Assembly (NCBI RefSeq): GCF_000755285.1
Contig: NZ_BBMK01000001.1
Location: 868,001-932,000, forward strand
DNA length: 64,000 bases
Origin: Nonlabens ulvanivorans
Lineage (GTDB): Bacteria > Bacteroidota > Bacteroidia > Flavobacteriales > Flavobacteriaceae
Reading direction: 5' to 3'
The notes under the pieces are model-generated. The model saw nothing but the letters and a program-made list of their open reading frames with translations. It made no database searches and had not been told where the DNA came from. Below are positions 10,732 through 19,128 of the stretch, piece by piece (position 1 is the stretch's first letter; the number at the start of each line of letters is the position of its first letter). The position numbers were made by a program, and so were the translations under genes.

Positions 10732-11298
10732 TTATTTACCGTTAAATTGATTCATGGTGTTAGCTAATCCAGCATGAGTGAAGGATAGACAAGCCTCTGC
10801 TGCTTTATTGATGCGTTCTGGTAGAGCTTTCAGTTCTTCTTTGTTCCATTCTCCTAAAACATAGTCAACCTGACGGCCTTTAGAGAATTCATCAGAAATC
10901 CCAAAGCGTAATCTTGGGTAGTTAGGTGTGTTTAATTTAATCTGTGTGTCCTTTAATCCGTTATGACCACCATCAGTCCCTTTTGCCTTCATACGCAATG
11001 TGCCAAATGGTAGGTTCAAATCATCAGTAACTACTAATATTTGTTCCTTAGGAATAGATTCTTGATTCATGTAGTATTTAATCGCCTTACCGCTCAGGTT
11101 CATATAGGTGCTGGGCTTTAATAAAGTGATTTTTTTTCCTTTATGAGTAATAGTTGCGACATCTCCTAAAGTAAGGGTTTCAAAAGAAACGTCCTTTATT
11201 TTTGAAATCTCATCTAGAACTTTGAATCCTATATTATGACGTGTTTCAGTGTATTTATCTCCTATATTACCTAACCCTATGATTAGAAATTTTTTCAT
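10732..11298 (-). CDS. pth: Peptidyl-tRNA hydrolase
   Basis: The protein starting MKKFLIIGLGNIG (ATG 11298) is about 188 residues, a normal length for bacterial Pth. It contains the family motifs GLGN and ETRHNIGF near the N-terminus, YMNLSG, and GGHNGLK in the middle. It releases peptide from prematurely dissociated peptidyl-tRNA. An in-frame ATG at 11367 would add 23 basic residues that lie partly upstream of the conserved core; the shorter form is preferred, although extended forms exist in relatives. Its stop abuts the stop of the convergent metalloprotease gene, leaving no spacer. Confidence 0.95.
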   Translation of the reverse strand: MKKFLIIGLGNIGDKYTETRHNIGFKVLDEISKIKDVSFETLTLGDVATITHKGKKITLLKPSTYMNLSGKAIKYYMNQESIPKEQILVVTDDLNLPFGTLRMKAKGTDGGHNGLKDTQIKLNTPNYPRLRFGISDEFSKGRQVDYVLGEWNKEELKALPERINKAAEACLSFTHAGLANTMNQFNGK

Positions 11299-11385
11299 AT
11301 CAATTTCTTTTTTGATAATAGATGGTCTGAAAATTTTCATCCACCATTTTTTCAATTTAATTATCATAATTCAAAACTATAAAAA

Positions 11386-11413
11386 AAGCCGCAAGAAATT
11401 AATCTTGCGGCTT
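11386..11413 (-). terminator. Rho-independent terminator after rplY
   Basis: 11-bp inverted repeat (AAGCCGCAAGA / TCTTGCGGCTT) with a six-base loop. Read on the minus strand it is followed by a run of seven T, placing it just downstream of the rplY stop. Confidence 0.85.
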
Positions 11414-11433
11414 ATAAGTATTTGAGAAAAGAA

Positions 11434-12071
11434 TTAACCTTCTTTAACTGCAGCTACATCATCTGTTTGAGTAGATGGAACATCTCCAGCTTCTACTTCA
11501 TCATCATCATCATCATCTGTAACAGCCGTACGAGAAGTTTGATCATTACAACAACAACGCTGTCCGGGTGCATGATTTCATACTCAGCCACACGTAAGTC
11601 GCGTACATATTTTTTATTACCAATTTTCATAGGCGCGATGTCTACTTCAATTAGGTCAGGTAAGTTAGCAGGAAGTGCTTTTACTTTTAAACGACGGTTG
11701 TTTCTACGTAAAACACCACCATTAAGTACACCACGAGAAGTTCCTACAGTAACTACAGGTACTTCCATTGTAACTGGCTTATCATCAAAAATTTGATAAA
11801 AATCAGCGTGTAATAATTGTTCTTTTACTGGGTGCCATTGCATATCTTGTGCAATTGCAGCAAACTCACCGTCTTTACCTAGGTCTATAACAACTGTCAT
11901 AGCGTCAGAGGTGTAAACCAAATTTTTGAATGCTTTTTCTTCTGCTTGAAAATGCACTGGCTCGTCTCCTCCGTAAATTACGCAAGGAACCAATCCAGCA
12001 TTACGTAGAGCTTTAGTTGCCTTTTTGCCCACGCTTTCTCTTTTAGATCCGTTGATCGTGATTGATTTCAT
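11434..12071 (-). CDS. rplY: 50S ribosomal protein L25/general stress protein Ctc (frame break near C-terminus)
   Basis: The N-terminal L25 domain starts [18 protein letters not shown] and is followed by the Ctc/TL5-type beta domain ending near [17 protein letters not shown]. The protein binds 5S rRNA in the large subunit. The frame as given runs into a Met-rich nonsense tail. Adding one A near 11543 instead gives VVVMIKTSRTAV followed by six Asp codons (GAT repeats, about 11499-11516) and an acidic tail ending at TAA 11434-11436, as is usual in Flavobacteria. It lies 27 bases after prs on the same strand, the common prs-rplY pairing, and ends in a good terminator. Confidence 0.93.
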
Positions 12072-12098
12072 TTGTTGTTTATTTATTAATTATTGAAA

Positions 12099-13040
12099 TT
12101 ACATGATAAAATTAGAACTGATGGACTCGTTGTTTTGAACACTAGTCATTACTTCTGCAAATAAGCCTGCACAAGTAAGTACTTTAATCTTCTTACTTTC
12201 TTTCCTTAAAGGAATAGAGTCAGTTACTATCAATTCTTCTAGTTGAGAGTTTTCAATTCTCTCATATGCCTGACCAGATAAAATAGCATGAGTACAAATA
12301 GCTCTTACGCTTTTTGCTCCACGCTCCATCATTACGTCTGCGGCTTTTGTTAATGTACCTGCAGTATCGACCATGTCATCTACTAGCACTACATTTTTAC
12401 CAGTCACGTCACCTATCAATTCCATGTGAGATATCACATTTGCTTTCTGGCGTTGTTTATAACAAACCACTACGTCGCTTTCAAGAGTTTTTGCATAGGC
12501 ATATGCTCTCTTAGAACCACCCATATCTGGTGAAGCGATGGTTAGGTCAGATAAATTAAGATTTTTTAAATAAGGTATGAATAAAGCACTACCGAATAGA
12601 TGATCTACAGGCTTTTCAAAAAATCCTTGAATTTGGTCTGCGTGTAAATCCATAGTAATAATGCGTGTTGCACCAGCACTTTCTAAGATTTTTGCAATCA
12701 TTTTAGCACCTATTGGTACACGAGGCTTGTCTTTACGATCCTGACGTGCCCAACCAAAATAAGGAATTACAGCTGTAATATGTCTAGCACTAGCACGCTT
12801 TGCAGCATCTAACATTAATAATAACTCCATTAAGTTATCACTGCTAGGATGTGTAGAACCTATAATAAAGATGCGACGACCACGTATTGACTCTTCAAAA
12901 GATGGTTGAAATTCACCATCACTAAAAGTAGAGAAGTTAACCTGGCCTAGTGAGGCACCATACTTCTCAGCTACTGCTTTAGCAAGGTCCATACTTTGTC
13001 TACAACCGAATAATTTTGCTTCTGTCATGGTATTGGGCAT
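12099..13040 (-). CDS. prs: Ribose-phosphate pyrophosphokinase
   Basis: The protein of 313 residues contains the metal/ATP region MDLHADQIQGFF, the flexible loop RQDRKDKPR, and the PRPP signature VVLVDDMVDTAGT near residue 215. It makes PRPP from ribose-5-phosphate and ATP for nucleotide, His and Trp synthesis. The ATG at 13040 is preferred. A second ATG four codons later is possible. It is followed closely by rplY on the same strand, and a -7 box lies 35 bases upstream of the start. Confidence 0.97.
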   Translation of the reverse strand: MPNTMTEAKLFGCRQSMDLAKAVAEKYGASLGQVNFSTFSDGEFQPSFEESIRGRRIFIIGSTHPSSDNLMELLLMLDAAKRASARHITAVIPYFGWARQDRKDKPRVPIGAKMIAKILESAGATRIITMDLHADQIQGFFEKPVDHLFGSALFIPYLKNLNLSDLTIASPDMGGSKRAYAYAKTLESDVVVCYKQRQKANVISHMELIGDVTGKNVVLVDDMVDTAGTLTKAADVMMERGAKSVRAICTHAILSGQAYERIENSQLEELIVTDSIPLRKESKKIKVLTCAGLFAEVMTSVQNNESISSNFIM

Positions 13041-13074
13041 CTTAAAATGAATTAGACTCCTGATTTTAAGGCTG

Positions 13075-13082
13075 CAAATGTA
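13075..13082 (-). promoter_or_regulatory. Putative -7 promoter box (TACATTTG) for prs-rplY
   Basis: A perfect TAnnTTTG match on the minus strand, 35 bases before the prs start. The -33 element is not evident. Confidence 0.5.
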
Positions 13083-13147
13083 CAGATATTTTTATTCTTT
13101 GTCCTTAAAAATAGCTCTAAATAAGGTGTGAGATTTAAAATAATATG

Positions 13148-13155
13148 TACTTTTG
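13148..13155 (+). promoter_or_regulatory. Putative -7 promoter box (TACTTTTG) for tRNA-Leu
   Basis: A perfect TAnnTTTG match ending 15 bases before the first base of the mature tRNA, the expected place for a Bacteroidetes promoter of a short primary transcript. Confidence 0.6.
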
Positions 13156-13170
13156 CAATCCAATTTTTAG

Positions 13171-13252
13171 GCCTCAGTGGTGGAATTGGTAGACACGTTG
13201 GATTCAAAATCCAATGCTTCACGGCGTGCCGGTTCGATTCCGGCCTGAGGTA
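13171..13252 (+). tRNA. tRNA-Leu (anticodon CAA)
   Basis: The sequence folds as a class II tRNA. The acceptor GCCTCAG pairs with CTGAGGT; there is a D arm with GGTGGAATTGGTAGACAC. The anticodon stem TTGGA/TCCAA frames the loop TTCAAAA with CAA at 13205-13207, followed by a variable arm and the T arm CCGGTTCGATTCCGG. The discriminator is A and CCA is not encoded. It reads the UUG codon. It stands alone with its own promoter box and terminator. Confidence 0.97.
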
Positions 13253-13257
13253 CTTCT

Positions 13258-13287
13258 AAAAACCAGAACAGAAATGTTCTGGTTTTT
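13258..13287 (+). terminator. Rho-independent terminator after tRNA-Leu
   Basis: A stem of AAAACCAGAACA/TGTTCTGGTTTT with a GAAA loop, ending in a T run, directly follows the tRNA. Confidence 0.85.
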
Positions 13288-13346
13288 TTATACCACATCA
13301 CTAAAAATCCTATTTTTGAATTATTACCCTTTAAAGCAATACATAA

Positions 13347-13931
13347 ATGGATGATTTTTTAAGAAACGTGATTTTTGGATTTGAACATGTGCTAGATTGG
13401 AGAGCATATGACCACATTCTTTTTATCATGTTGCTTGCGGTACCTTATCTCTTTAAAAATTGGAAAAAGCTACTGTGGCTGGTAACCGCATTTACAATAG
13501 GTCATACCATTTCATTAATGCTTGTTGCCTTTGCAAAGGTTAGTTTTTCAAGTGCTTACATAGAGTTTCTCATTCCTGTAACCATTGCTATTACCGCGTT
13601 ATATAACATCTTTACCGCAGGTAATAGACATCGTGATAATGCAGCGTGGCTTGCAATATCTATATCATTGTTCTTTGGGTTAATTCATGGACTGGCATTC
13701 TCTAGTGCTTATAAAATGCTAGCTAGCGGTAGTGATAATGAATTCTTATTATTACTTGAGTATGCGATAGGTATAGAAGGTGCTCAGTTAGTTATCGTGC
13801 TGTTAGTTCTTATTTTAAACTTTATCTTCACTGGGATCTTCCGCTTTAGTAAAAAAGATTGGGTACAAGTCATTTCTGGTATTGTGTTGGGAATGGTGAT
13901 CCCTATGCTAATAGAGCGATGGTTGTGGTAG
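13347..13931 (+). CDS. HupE/UreJ-like membrane protein
   Basis: The protein of 194 residues has about six hydrophobic segments and the family pattern around FEHVLDWRAYDHILF near the N-terminus and FTIGHTISLML, FGLIHGLAFSSA later. The conserved His residues of these motifs resemble metal ligands. Family members are nickel permease accessory proteins (HupE/UreJ), but flavobacterial copies, including this one, lie outside hydrogenase or urease loci. Its substrate here is therefore unknown. The ATG at 13347 fits the conserved N-terminus. Confidence 0.85.
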   Translation: MDDFLRNVIFGFEHVLDWRAYDHILFIMLLAVPYLFKNWKKLLWLVTAFTIGHTISLMLVAFAKVSFSSAYIEFLIPVTIAITALYNIFTAGNRHRDNAAWLAISISLFFGLIHGLAFSSAYKMLASGSDNEFLLLLEYAIGIEGAQLVIVLLVLILNFIFTGIFRFSKKDWVQVISGIVLGMVIPMLIERWLW

Positions 13932-13960
13932 TAGGTTTTACAAAAGTGTTTCTTAATTAC

Positions 13961-13974
13961 GCTTTCGCGAAAGC
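13961..13974. repeat. Dispersed palindrome, intergenic copy
   Basis: 14-bp core GCTTTCGCGAAAGC with an extended imperfect palindrome (AATTA...TAATT, 13955-13980), between the hupE-like gene and dCMP deaminase. Confidence 0.9.
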
Positions 13975-14011
13975 ATAATTAAAATAAAATGGTGTTGCAC
14001 TACGAGACGTT

Positions 14012-14461
14012 TTGCAAAATTTAAAAATAAAAAATTTGAAGGATCTAAAACAACATAAATACGACGTTGCTTATCTTAAAATGGCTACAGAATGGGCTAA
14101 ACTTTCCCATTGTAAACGCAGGCAGGTAGGTGCTTTAATCGTTAGAGATCGTATGATTATAAGTGATGGTTATAACGGTACACCTAGCGGTTTTGAGAAT
14201 TTTTGTGAGGATGATGAAGGTTATACAAAATGGTATGTGTTGCATGCAGAGGCTAATGCAATTCTTAAAGTAGCTGGATCAACACAATCATGTGCTGGTG
14301 CCACACTTTATATAACCATGTCGCCATGTAAGGACTGTAGTAAACTCATTCATCAAAGTGGCATTAAACGTGTAGTGTATGTAGAAGGTTATAAAGATGA
14401 TAGTGGTTTGCAATTTCTGCAAAAAGCTGGCGTTGATGTAGAACAAATTAATCAACTATAA
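14012..14461 (+). CDS. dCMP deaminase (deoxycytidylate deaminase)
   Basis: The protein of about 149 residues has the zinc-dependent deaminase signature HAEANAIL with the PCKDC pair (SPCKDCSKL). It also has the substrate-side motifs CKRRQVGALIV and DGYNGTPSGF. It converts dCMP to dUMP, feeding thymidylate synthesis. There is no in-frame ATG before the conserved core except an internal one. The start is taken as TTG at 14012, with another TTG a few codons later, so the true start is unsure. It overlaps none of its neighbours and ends three bases before the S41 protease start, suggesting a two-gene operon. Confidence 0.93.
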   Translation: MQNLKIKNLKDLKQHKYDVAYLKMATEWAKLSHCKRRQVGALIVRDRMIISDGYNGTPSGFENFCEDDEGYTKWYVLHAEANAILKVAGSTQSCAGATLYITMSPCKDCSKLIHQSGIKRVVYVEGYKDDSGLQFLQKAGVDVEQINQL

Positions 14462-14464
14462 ATA

Positions 14465-16039
14465 GTGAAAAAGTCACAGACATACTTTCCGTTGTTTTTA
14501 GGAATAGCAGTAGCTCTAGGCATAGGGCTGGGCTATATGATGCATAGTGGTGAGTCTAGTGACGGATTGCTTATGGCAAGTAATGCTAATAAGCGTAAAC
14601 TTAATAAGCTAATAGATATCATCGACCAGCGATATGTGGATGATGTGAATACAGATAGCATTGTTGATATTACTGTTAATGGTATTCTTTCTAATTTGGA
14701 TCCTCATTCTATTTATATTTCTAATGATGAAATGGAAGACGTCGCAGACCAAATGCGTGGTGATTTTGTGGGTATAGGTATTAGATTCTTTGTAAATCAG
14801 GACACGATATCAGTTCTTAACGTGTTAGATGGTGGACCTAGTAAAAAAGCTGGTATTAAAGGTGGTGATAAAATTCTGTATGCAGACGGTAAGCCTCTTT
14901 TTGGTTTAGATGCCGTAAGTACAGATGTTTTAAAAGGTGAAGATGGATCAAAGGTTACACTAGGTGTATTGAGACCAGGTGATAATAATGTTCAACAAGT
15001 GTCTGTTGTGAGAGGTAATGTACCTATTAATAGTGTCGAGGCTGCTTATATGCTTAGTGAAAATCTAGGCTACATAAAAGTAAATCGATTTGCAGAGTCT
15101 ACCGAAGAAGAATTTAACAATGCAATAGATGAGTTAATTGAAAAAGGTGCGCAACGCCTTACTGTTGATTTAAGAGATAATCCTGGTGGTGTTTTAAGTG
15201 CTGCAATTGCGATGGCAGATGAATTTTTGCCGCGCAAGAAGTTAATTCTTTTTCAAAAAGATAGAAATAATGAACGTAAAGATTCTTATGCAACTAGCGA
15301 TGGTGATTTTGAAGATAAAGCAGTTTACATTTTAATAAATGAAAATAGTGCCAGTGCAAGTGAAGTAGTTGCTGGAGCTTTGCAGGATAACGACGTGGGA
15401 ACGATTATAGGTCGACGTAGTTTTGGAAAAGGTCTGGTGCAACAAGAAATTAAACTAGGTGACGGTAGTGCAGTCAGGTTAACTGTGTCTAGATATTATA
15501 CGCCTACTGGTAGAAGTATTCAACGTCCTTATGATAATGGTAATGAGGACTACTTTAAAGAGTATATCGATCGTTATAATAATGGTGAGTTAGAAGATGC
15601 TGCTAATATTGAGGTGAATGATTCTTTAAAAAGAACAACACCTGAAGGTAAAGTAGTTTATGGCGGCGGCGGAATCATTCCAGATGTCTTTGTGCCATCT
15701 GCAGATGGGTATGTTTTACAAACCTTAGAATATTTTGCTCGTACAGGATTTGCAGATCAGTTTGCTAATCGATATTTACAAGGCGATGGTATTAACCTGC
15801 GCAACATGACTGAAAAAGATTTCATGGAAACCTACAGTGTTCCAGAATTGATCATGGAAGATTTTATTCAATACGCACAGTTATACAATACTAGTATTTC
15901 GTTGCCAGGTTATAGGGATGAGATCTCTACAATTATTAAATCTGCGCTTGCAGAGCAGATTTTTGATACTGAGGCAAAAATCAAAATATTGAATCAACAA
16001 GATCGGATGATTCAAAAAGTGTTAGAGCTTAACAAGTAA
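14465..16039 (+). CDS. S41 family C-terminal processing protease
   Basis: The protein of 524 residues starts at GTG 14465 with a single N-terminal membrane anchor (YFPLFLGIAVALGIGLGYMM). A PDZ domain follows (about residues 100-170, GIGIRF...GIKGGDKIL), and then the S41 peptidase core with the catalytic serine in NENSASASEVVAGAL and the lysine in GRRSFGKGLVQ. Such CtpA-like enzymes cleave C-termini of envelope proteins in the periplasm. It follows dCMP deaminase by three bases. Confidence 0.93.
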   Translation: MKKSQTYFPLFLGIAVALGIGLGYMMHSGESSDGLLMASNANKRKLNKLIDIIDQRYVDDVNTDSIVDITVNGILSNLDPHSIYISNDEMEDVADQMRGDFVGIGIRFFVNQDTISVLNVLDGGPSKKAGIKGGDKILYADGKPLFGLDAVSTDVLKGEDGSKVTLGVLRPGDNNVQQVSVVRGNVPINSVEAAYMLSENLGYIKVNRFAESTEEEFNNAIDELIEKGAQRLTVDLRDNPGGVLSAAIAMADEFLPRKKLILFQKDRNNERKDSYATSDGDFEDKAVYILINENSASASEVVAGALQDNDVGTIIGRRSFGKGLVQQEIKLGDGSAVRLTVSRYYTPTGRSIQRPYDNGNEDYFKEYIDRYNNGELEDAANIEVNDSLKRTTPEGKVVYGGGGIIPDVFVPSADGYVLQTLEYFARTGFADQFANRYLQGDGINLRNMTEKDFMETYSVPELIMEDFIQYAQLYNTSISLPGYRDEISTIIKSALAEQIFDTEAKIKILNQQDRMIQKVLELNK

Positions 16040-16055
16040 GCTTATTATCCTCAAT

Positions 16056-16256
16056 TTATCTTCTCTCGTGCTTATCTTTTATCTTAAGAGATACTTGTAG
16101 TATCGCTAATAATATAAACACACATAAAGAAGCAAGTATGCTTATAACAGCGATTTGACTATCACCTTTAAAAAGATTAGAGAAATCTAGTTTAGTAGCG
16201 TTAAATATGACGCTGGCAGCTGCAAGTGCCATCAATATGTATATGACTATTTTCAT
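16056..16256 (-). CDS. Small two-helix membrane protein, unknown function
   Basis: The peptide of 66 residues has two hydrophobic segments (residues 4-20 and about 36-55) and a charged C-terminus (KIKDKHERR). I recognise no domain. Its ATG directly follows the stop codon of marC (TAA-ATG), so it is almost certainly co-transcribed and translationally coupled with marC. The clean coupling supports it as a real gene. Confidence 0.65.
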   Translation of the reverse strand: MKIVIYILMALAAASVIFNATKLDFSNLFKGDSQIAVISILASLCVFILLAILQVSLKIKDKHERR

Positions 16257-16859
16257 TTAGAAAAGTTCTTTAATATTAGTAGTAAATAGCTTTACGGCTA
16301 TGGCTAGCAAGATAACTCCAAAAATTTTACGTACCACGTTAATCCCTTGTTTTCCGATCAGTTTTTCAATGTATCCAGAGTTCTTAAGAACAATGTATAC
16401 AAAGATAATGTTCACGATAATGGCAGCAATGATATTAATAACAGAGTATTCTGACCTTAAAGATAGTACTGATGTTAACGTACCTGCACCAGCAATAAGA
16501 GGGAAAGCTATAGGAATGATAGCAGCAGTTTCTGGCGCCTCATCTTTATAAAGCTGTACACCTAGGATCATTTCTAAAGCGATAAAGAAGATAATAAAGG
16601 CACCAGCCACGGCAAACGAGTTGACATCAATACCTATTAAATTCAACATTCTTTCACCTACAAACAAGAATACAATCATTAAAACACCAGCAACTACAGA
16701 TGCTTTTTCACTTTGAACGTGACCAACCTTGCGACGTAAATCAATAATAATAGGAACACTTCCTATAATATCAATTACTGCAAATAAAATCATGGTTGCC
16801 GTAAAAAACTCCTTTAGGTTAAAGGCTGCAAAAAAATCTACAAAAGCATTGCTTTCCAT
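16257..16859 (-). CDS. MarC family integral membrane protein
   Basis: The protein of about 200 residues has six predicted membrane segments and the family pattern, with AVIDIIGSVPI near the N-terminus, FFIALEMILGVQL and PIAFPLIAGAGTLTSV in the middle. MarC proteins are inner-membrane proteins of unsettled function. The ATG at 16859 is chosen over 16880 because a promoter box at 16878-16885 implies that transcription begins downstream of the longer start. The small membrane gene follows directly. Confidence 0.9.
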   Translation of the reverse strand: MESNAFVDFFAAFNLKEFFTATMILFAVIDIIGSVPIIIDLRRKVGHVQSEKASVVAGVLMIVFLFVGERMLNLIGIDVNSFAVAGAFIIFFIALEMILGVQLYKDEAPETAAIIPIAFPLIAGAGTLTSVLSLRSEYSVINIIAAIIVNIIFVYIVLKNSGYIEKLIGKQGINVVRKIFGVILLAIAVKLFTTNIKELF

Positions 16860-16877
16860 CGTCTTGTTTTGAGCGCG

Positions 16878-16885
16878 CAAAAGTA
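16878..16885 (-). promoter_or_regulatory. Putative -7 promoter box (TACTTTTG) for marC
   Basis: A perfect TAnnTTTG match on the minus strand, 18 bases before the chosen marC ATG. It argues against the longer marC start at 16880. Confidence 0.5.
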
Positions 16886-17022
16886 CTGCTATTTAATAGT
16901 TTAGTGTTAATAGGTAAAGGTTAAATATTCATTAACGAATCGTGACTTTTAAGTTGCTTTCTTAAAGAGAATTAAGCTTTTGAACAAAGTTGGATTCTGT
17001 CTGCATTAATATCTAGTTCTAG

Positions 17023-17030
17023 TATCTTTG
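17023..17030 (+). promoter_or_regulatory. Putative -7 promoter box (TATCTTTG) for the DUF3109 gene
   Basis: TAnnTTTG match 19 bases before the ATG at 17050; no good -33 element is seen. Confidence 0.45.
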
Positions 17031-17049
17031 CAGCTTCAAATTTGCCCTT

Positions 17050-17624
17050 ATGTTTCAGTTAGGAAAAACCATCGTGTCAGATGATTTATTAGAAAAAGAC
17101 TTTGTTTGCAATCTTACAGCTTGTAAAGGTGTTTGCTGTGTTGCAGGAGAAGCTGGTGCACCATTGGAGCAAAAGGAGTTAGATATTCTAGATAAAGAAT
17201 ATCAAAAGTGAAGCCTTATTTAAGAGCTGAAGGGATTGAGGCTATAGAAGCTCAAGGTACGTGGATAGAACGAGAGAACGGAGAATTAGAAACGCCATTA
17301 GTCAATGGTGCAGAGTGTGCTTACACAACTTTTAAAGAAGATGGTACGGCATTATGCGGTATTGAAGCTGCTTATCGAGATGGTGCTACTTCTTTTTATA
17401 AGCCTATTTCCTGCCACCTGTATCCTGTACGTATTCAGGAGTACACCGATTTTAAAGCGGTAAATTATCATAAATGGCAAATTTGTGATGACGCGTGTAC
17501 ATTAGGTGAAGAATTAGGTGTGCCGGTTTATAAGTTTTTAAAGGAAGCTCTTGTTCGTAAATTTGGAATTGCTTGGTATGAAGAGTTAGAGGAAATAGCT
17601 CAGAATTTCTCTTCAAAATTTTAA
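17050..17624 (+). CDS. DUF3109 family protein (one frame break)
   Basis: From the ATG at 17050 the frame gives MFQLGKTIVSDDLLEKDF and a cysteine cluster (CNLTACKGVCC). It hits a stop at 17208-17210 after EYQK. One added A in the CAAAAG run joins it to the following frame, which continues to 17624 with further conserved cysteines (NGAECAYT, ALCGIE, SCHLYPVRI, KWQICDDAC). The repaired protein of about 191 residues matches DUF3109, a family resembling the CxxxC...C YkgJ-type metal-binding proteins. Function is unknown; the cysteines suggest an Fe or Zn site. Confidence 0.85.
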
Positions 17625-17989
17625 ATCTGCGTTTTAAGAACTTACTTTTTTACAATTCGCTTTCGCGAAAGCGTGGATAACTTCTTCTCATCTTAACAAG
17701 TAAACAATGTAGGAATTAGACTAAATATTGCGGCTTATCAGTGATAAAACGTAGGCTTGTAATACCTTGTTTCTATTAAATGCATCGAAAGTTAGACGAA
17801 ATTTTAAAACGTTGATATTCAGTATTTTAAAATATATAATTTGTTTTTTTTTAACATTTAAGCTTGGTTGTAATCATGTTGAAAACTTGTTTAAAAGCAA
17901 ATTGACAAGACCCTAATTTCCTCTCAATGATTTTTGATATTTGTTACTCTTCAAGCCAGAAGAAATAACCGAGAAAATTAAAAGGACAC
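17625..17989. other. Intergenic region upstream of nrdB
   Basis: 365 bases with one full palindrome copy at 17658-17673. The rest is AT-rich. I see no clear promoter box, terminator or small gene. It presumably holds the nrdB promoter. Confidence 0.6.
17658..17673. repeat. Dispersed palindrome, perfect intergenic copy
   Basis: Exact CGCTTTCGCGAAAGCG, 34 bases after the DUF3109 gene stop. Confidence 0.95.
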
Positions 17990-18981
17990 ATGCAGACGAC
18001 TCAAGAGCCAATTTTACAAGAGAATCCAGACAGATTTGTTATTTTTCCTATTCAACATGATGATTTATGGGAATGGTATAAGAAACAACAAGCCTGTATT
18101 TGGACTGCTGAAGAAATCGATCTGCAAGTTGATATTACAGATTGGCAAAATTCATTGAATTCTGACGAGCGTTATTTTATTAAGCATATCCTTGCATTTT
18201 TTGCGGCTAGTGATGGTATTGTGAATGAGAATCTTGCAGAGAATTTTGTGAATGAGGTACAATATTCTGAGGCTAAGTTTTTCTACGGTTTCCAGATCAT
18301 GATGGAAAACATTCATTCAGAGACTTATTCTTTACTTATTGATACTTATGTAAAAGATGATAAAGAGAAAGATCAGCTTTTTAGAGCGATAGAGAACTTT
18401 CCTGCAATCAAATTAAAGGCAGATTGGGCAATGAAATGGATCGATAGTCCATCATTTGCAGAGCGCCTTATTGCATTTGCAGCTGTAGAAGGTATTTTCT
18501 TCTCTGGTGCTTTTTGTTCAATCTATTGGTTGAAGAAGCGTGGCTTAATGCCAGGACTTACTTTTTCTAATGAATTGATTTCTCGTGATGAAGGAATGCA
18601 CTGTGATTTTGCCGTACACCTGCATAATCACCATTTAATTAATAAAGTGCCTAAAGAACGTATCACAGAAATTATTGTGGACGCTTTAAATATAGAACGC
18701 GAGTTCATTACAGAGTCATTGCCTGCAAGTTTAATAGGTATGAACGCAAAATTAATGACTCAATACCTAGAGTTTGTAACAGATCGTTACTAGTTGAACT
18801 AGAATGTGATCCAGTTTATAACGTGACTAATCCGTTTGATTTTATGGATTTAATAGGTATGGAAGGTAAAACTAACTTCTTTGAGAAAAGAGTAGGTGAA
18901 TACCAAAAAGCTGGTGTCATGAATAGTACCAAAGAAGATAAGAGTTCAATGGATTCTTTCTCCTTAGATGCTGACTTCTAG
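17990..18981 (+). CDS. nrdB: Ribonucleoside-diphosphate reductase beta subunit (one frame break)
   Basis: The small subunit of class I ribonucleotide reductase, with the di-iron ligand helices visible: [28 protein letters not shown] and [12 protein letters not shown]. It houses the metal/radical cofactor needed by NrdA. The frame stops at 18791-18793 after FVTDRY. One added T there restores [22 protein letters not shown] and the normal C-terminus, ending DSFSLDADF at 18981, which docks into NrdA. The repaired length is about 331 residues. nrdA follows 147 bases downstream on the same strand. Confidence 0.95.
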
Positions 18982-19128
18982 TTGGTAACTACCAAAACCC
19001 TGCAGCACTAACCGCTGTTTCATTATAGAGTATAGAAAATAATTTATTTTGTTTTCACAAATGTTAACCCAATGATTAGAGAATGGGATTAGAATCCTTA
19101 TCTCTTAACCCAAAAAAACTAGTTCAAT

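Noticed and set aside
11493-11520. GAT trinucleotide repeat as a slippage switch
   Set aside because: It encodes the acidic tail normal for flavobacterial L25, and the frame break lies upstream of it, not in it.
18982-18995. Small palindrome TTGGTAACTACCAA between nrdB and nrdA
   Set aside because: It is short, occurs once and has no T tail, so neither terminator nor operator can be supported.
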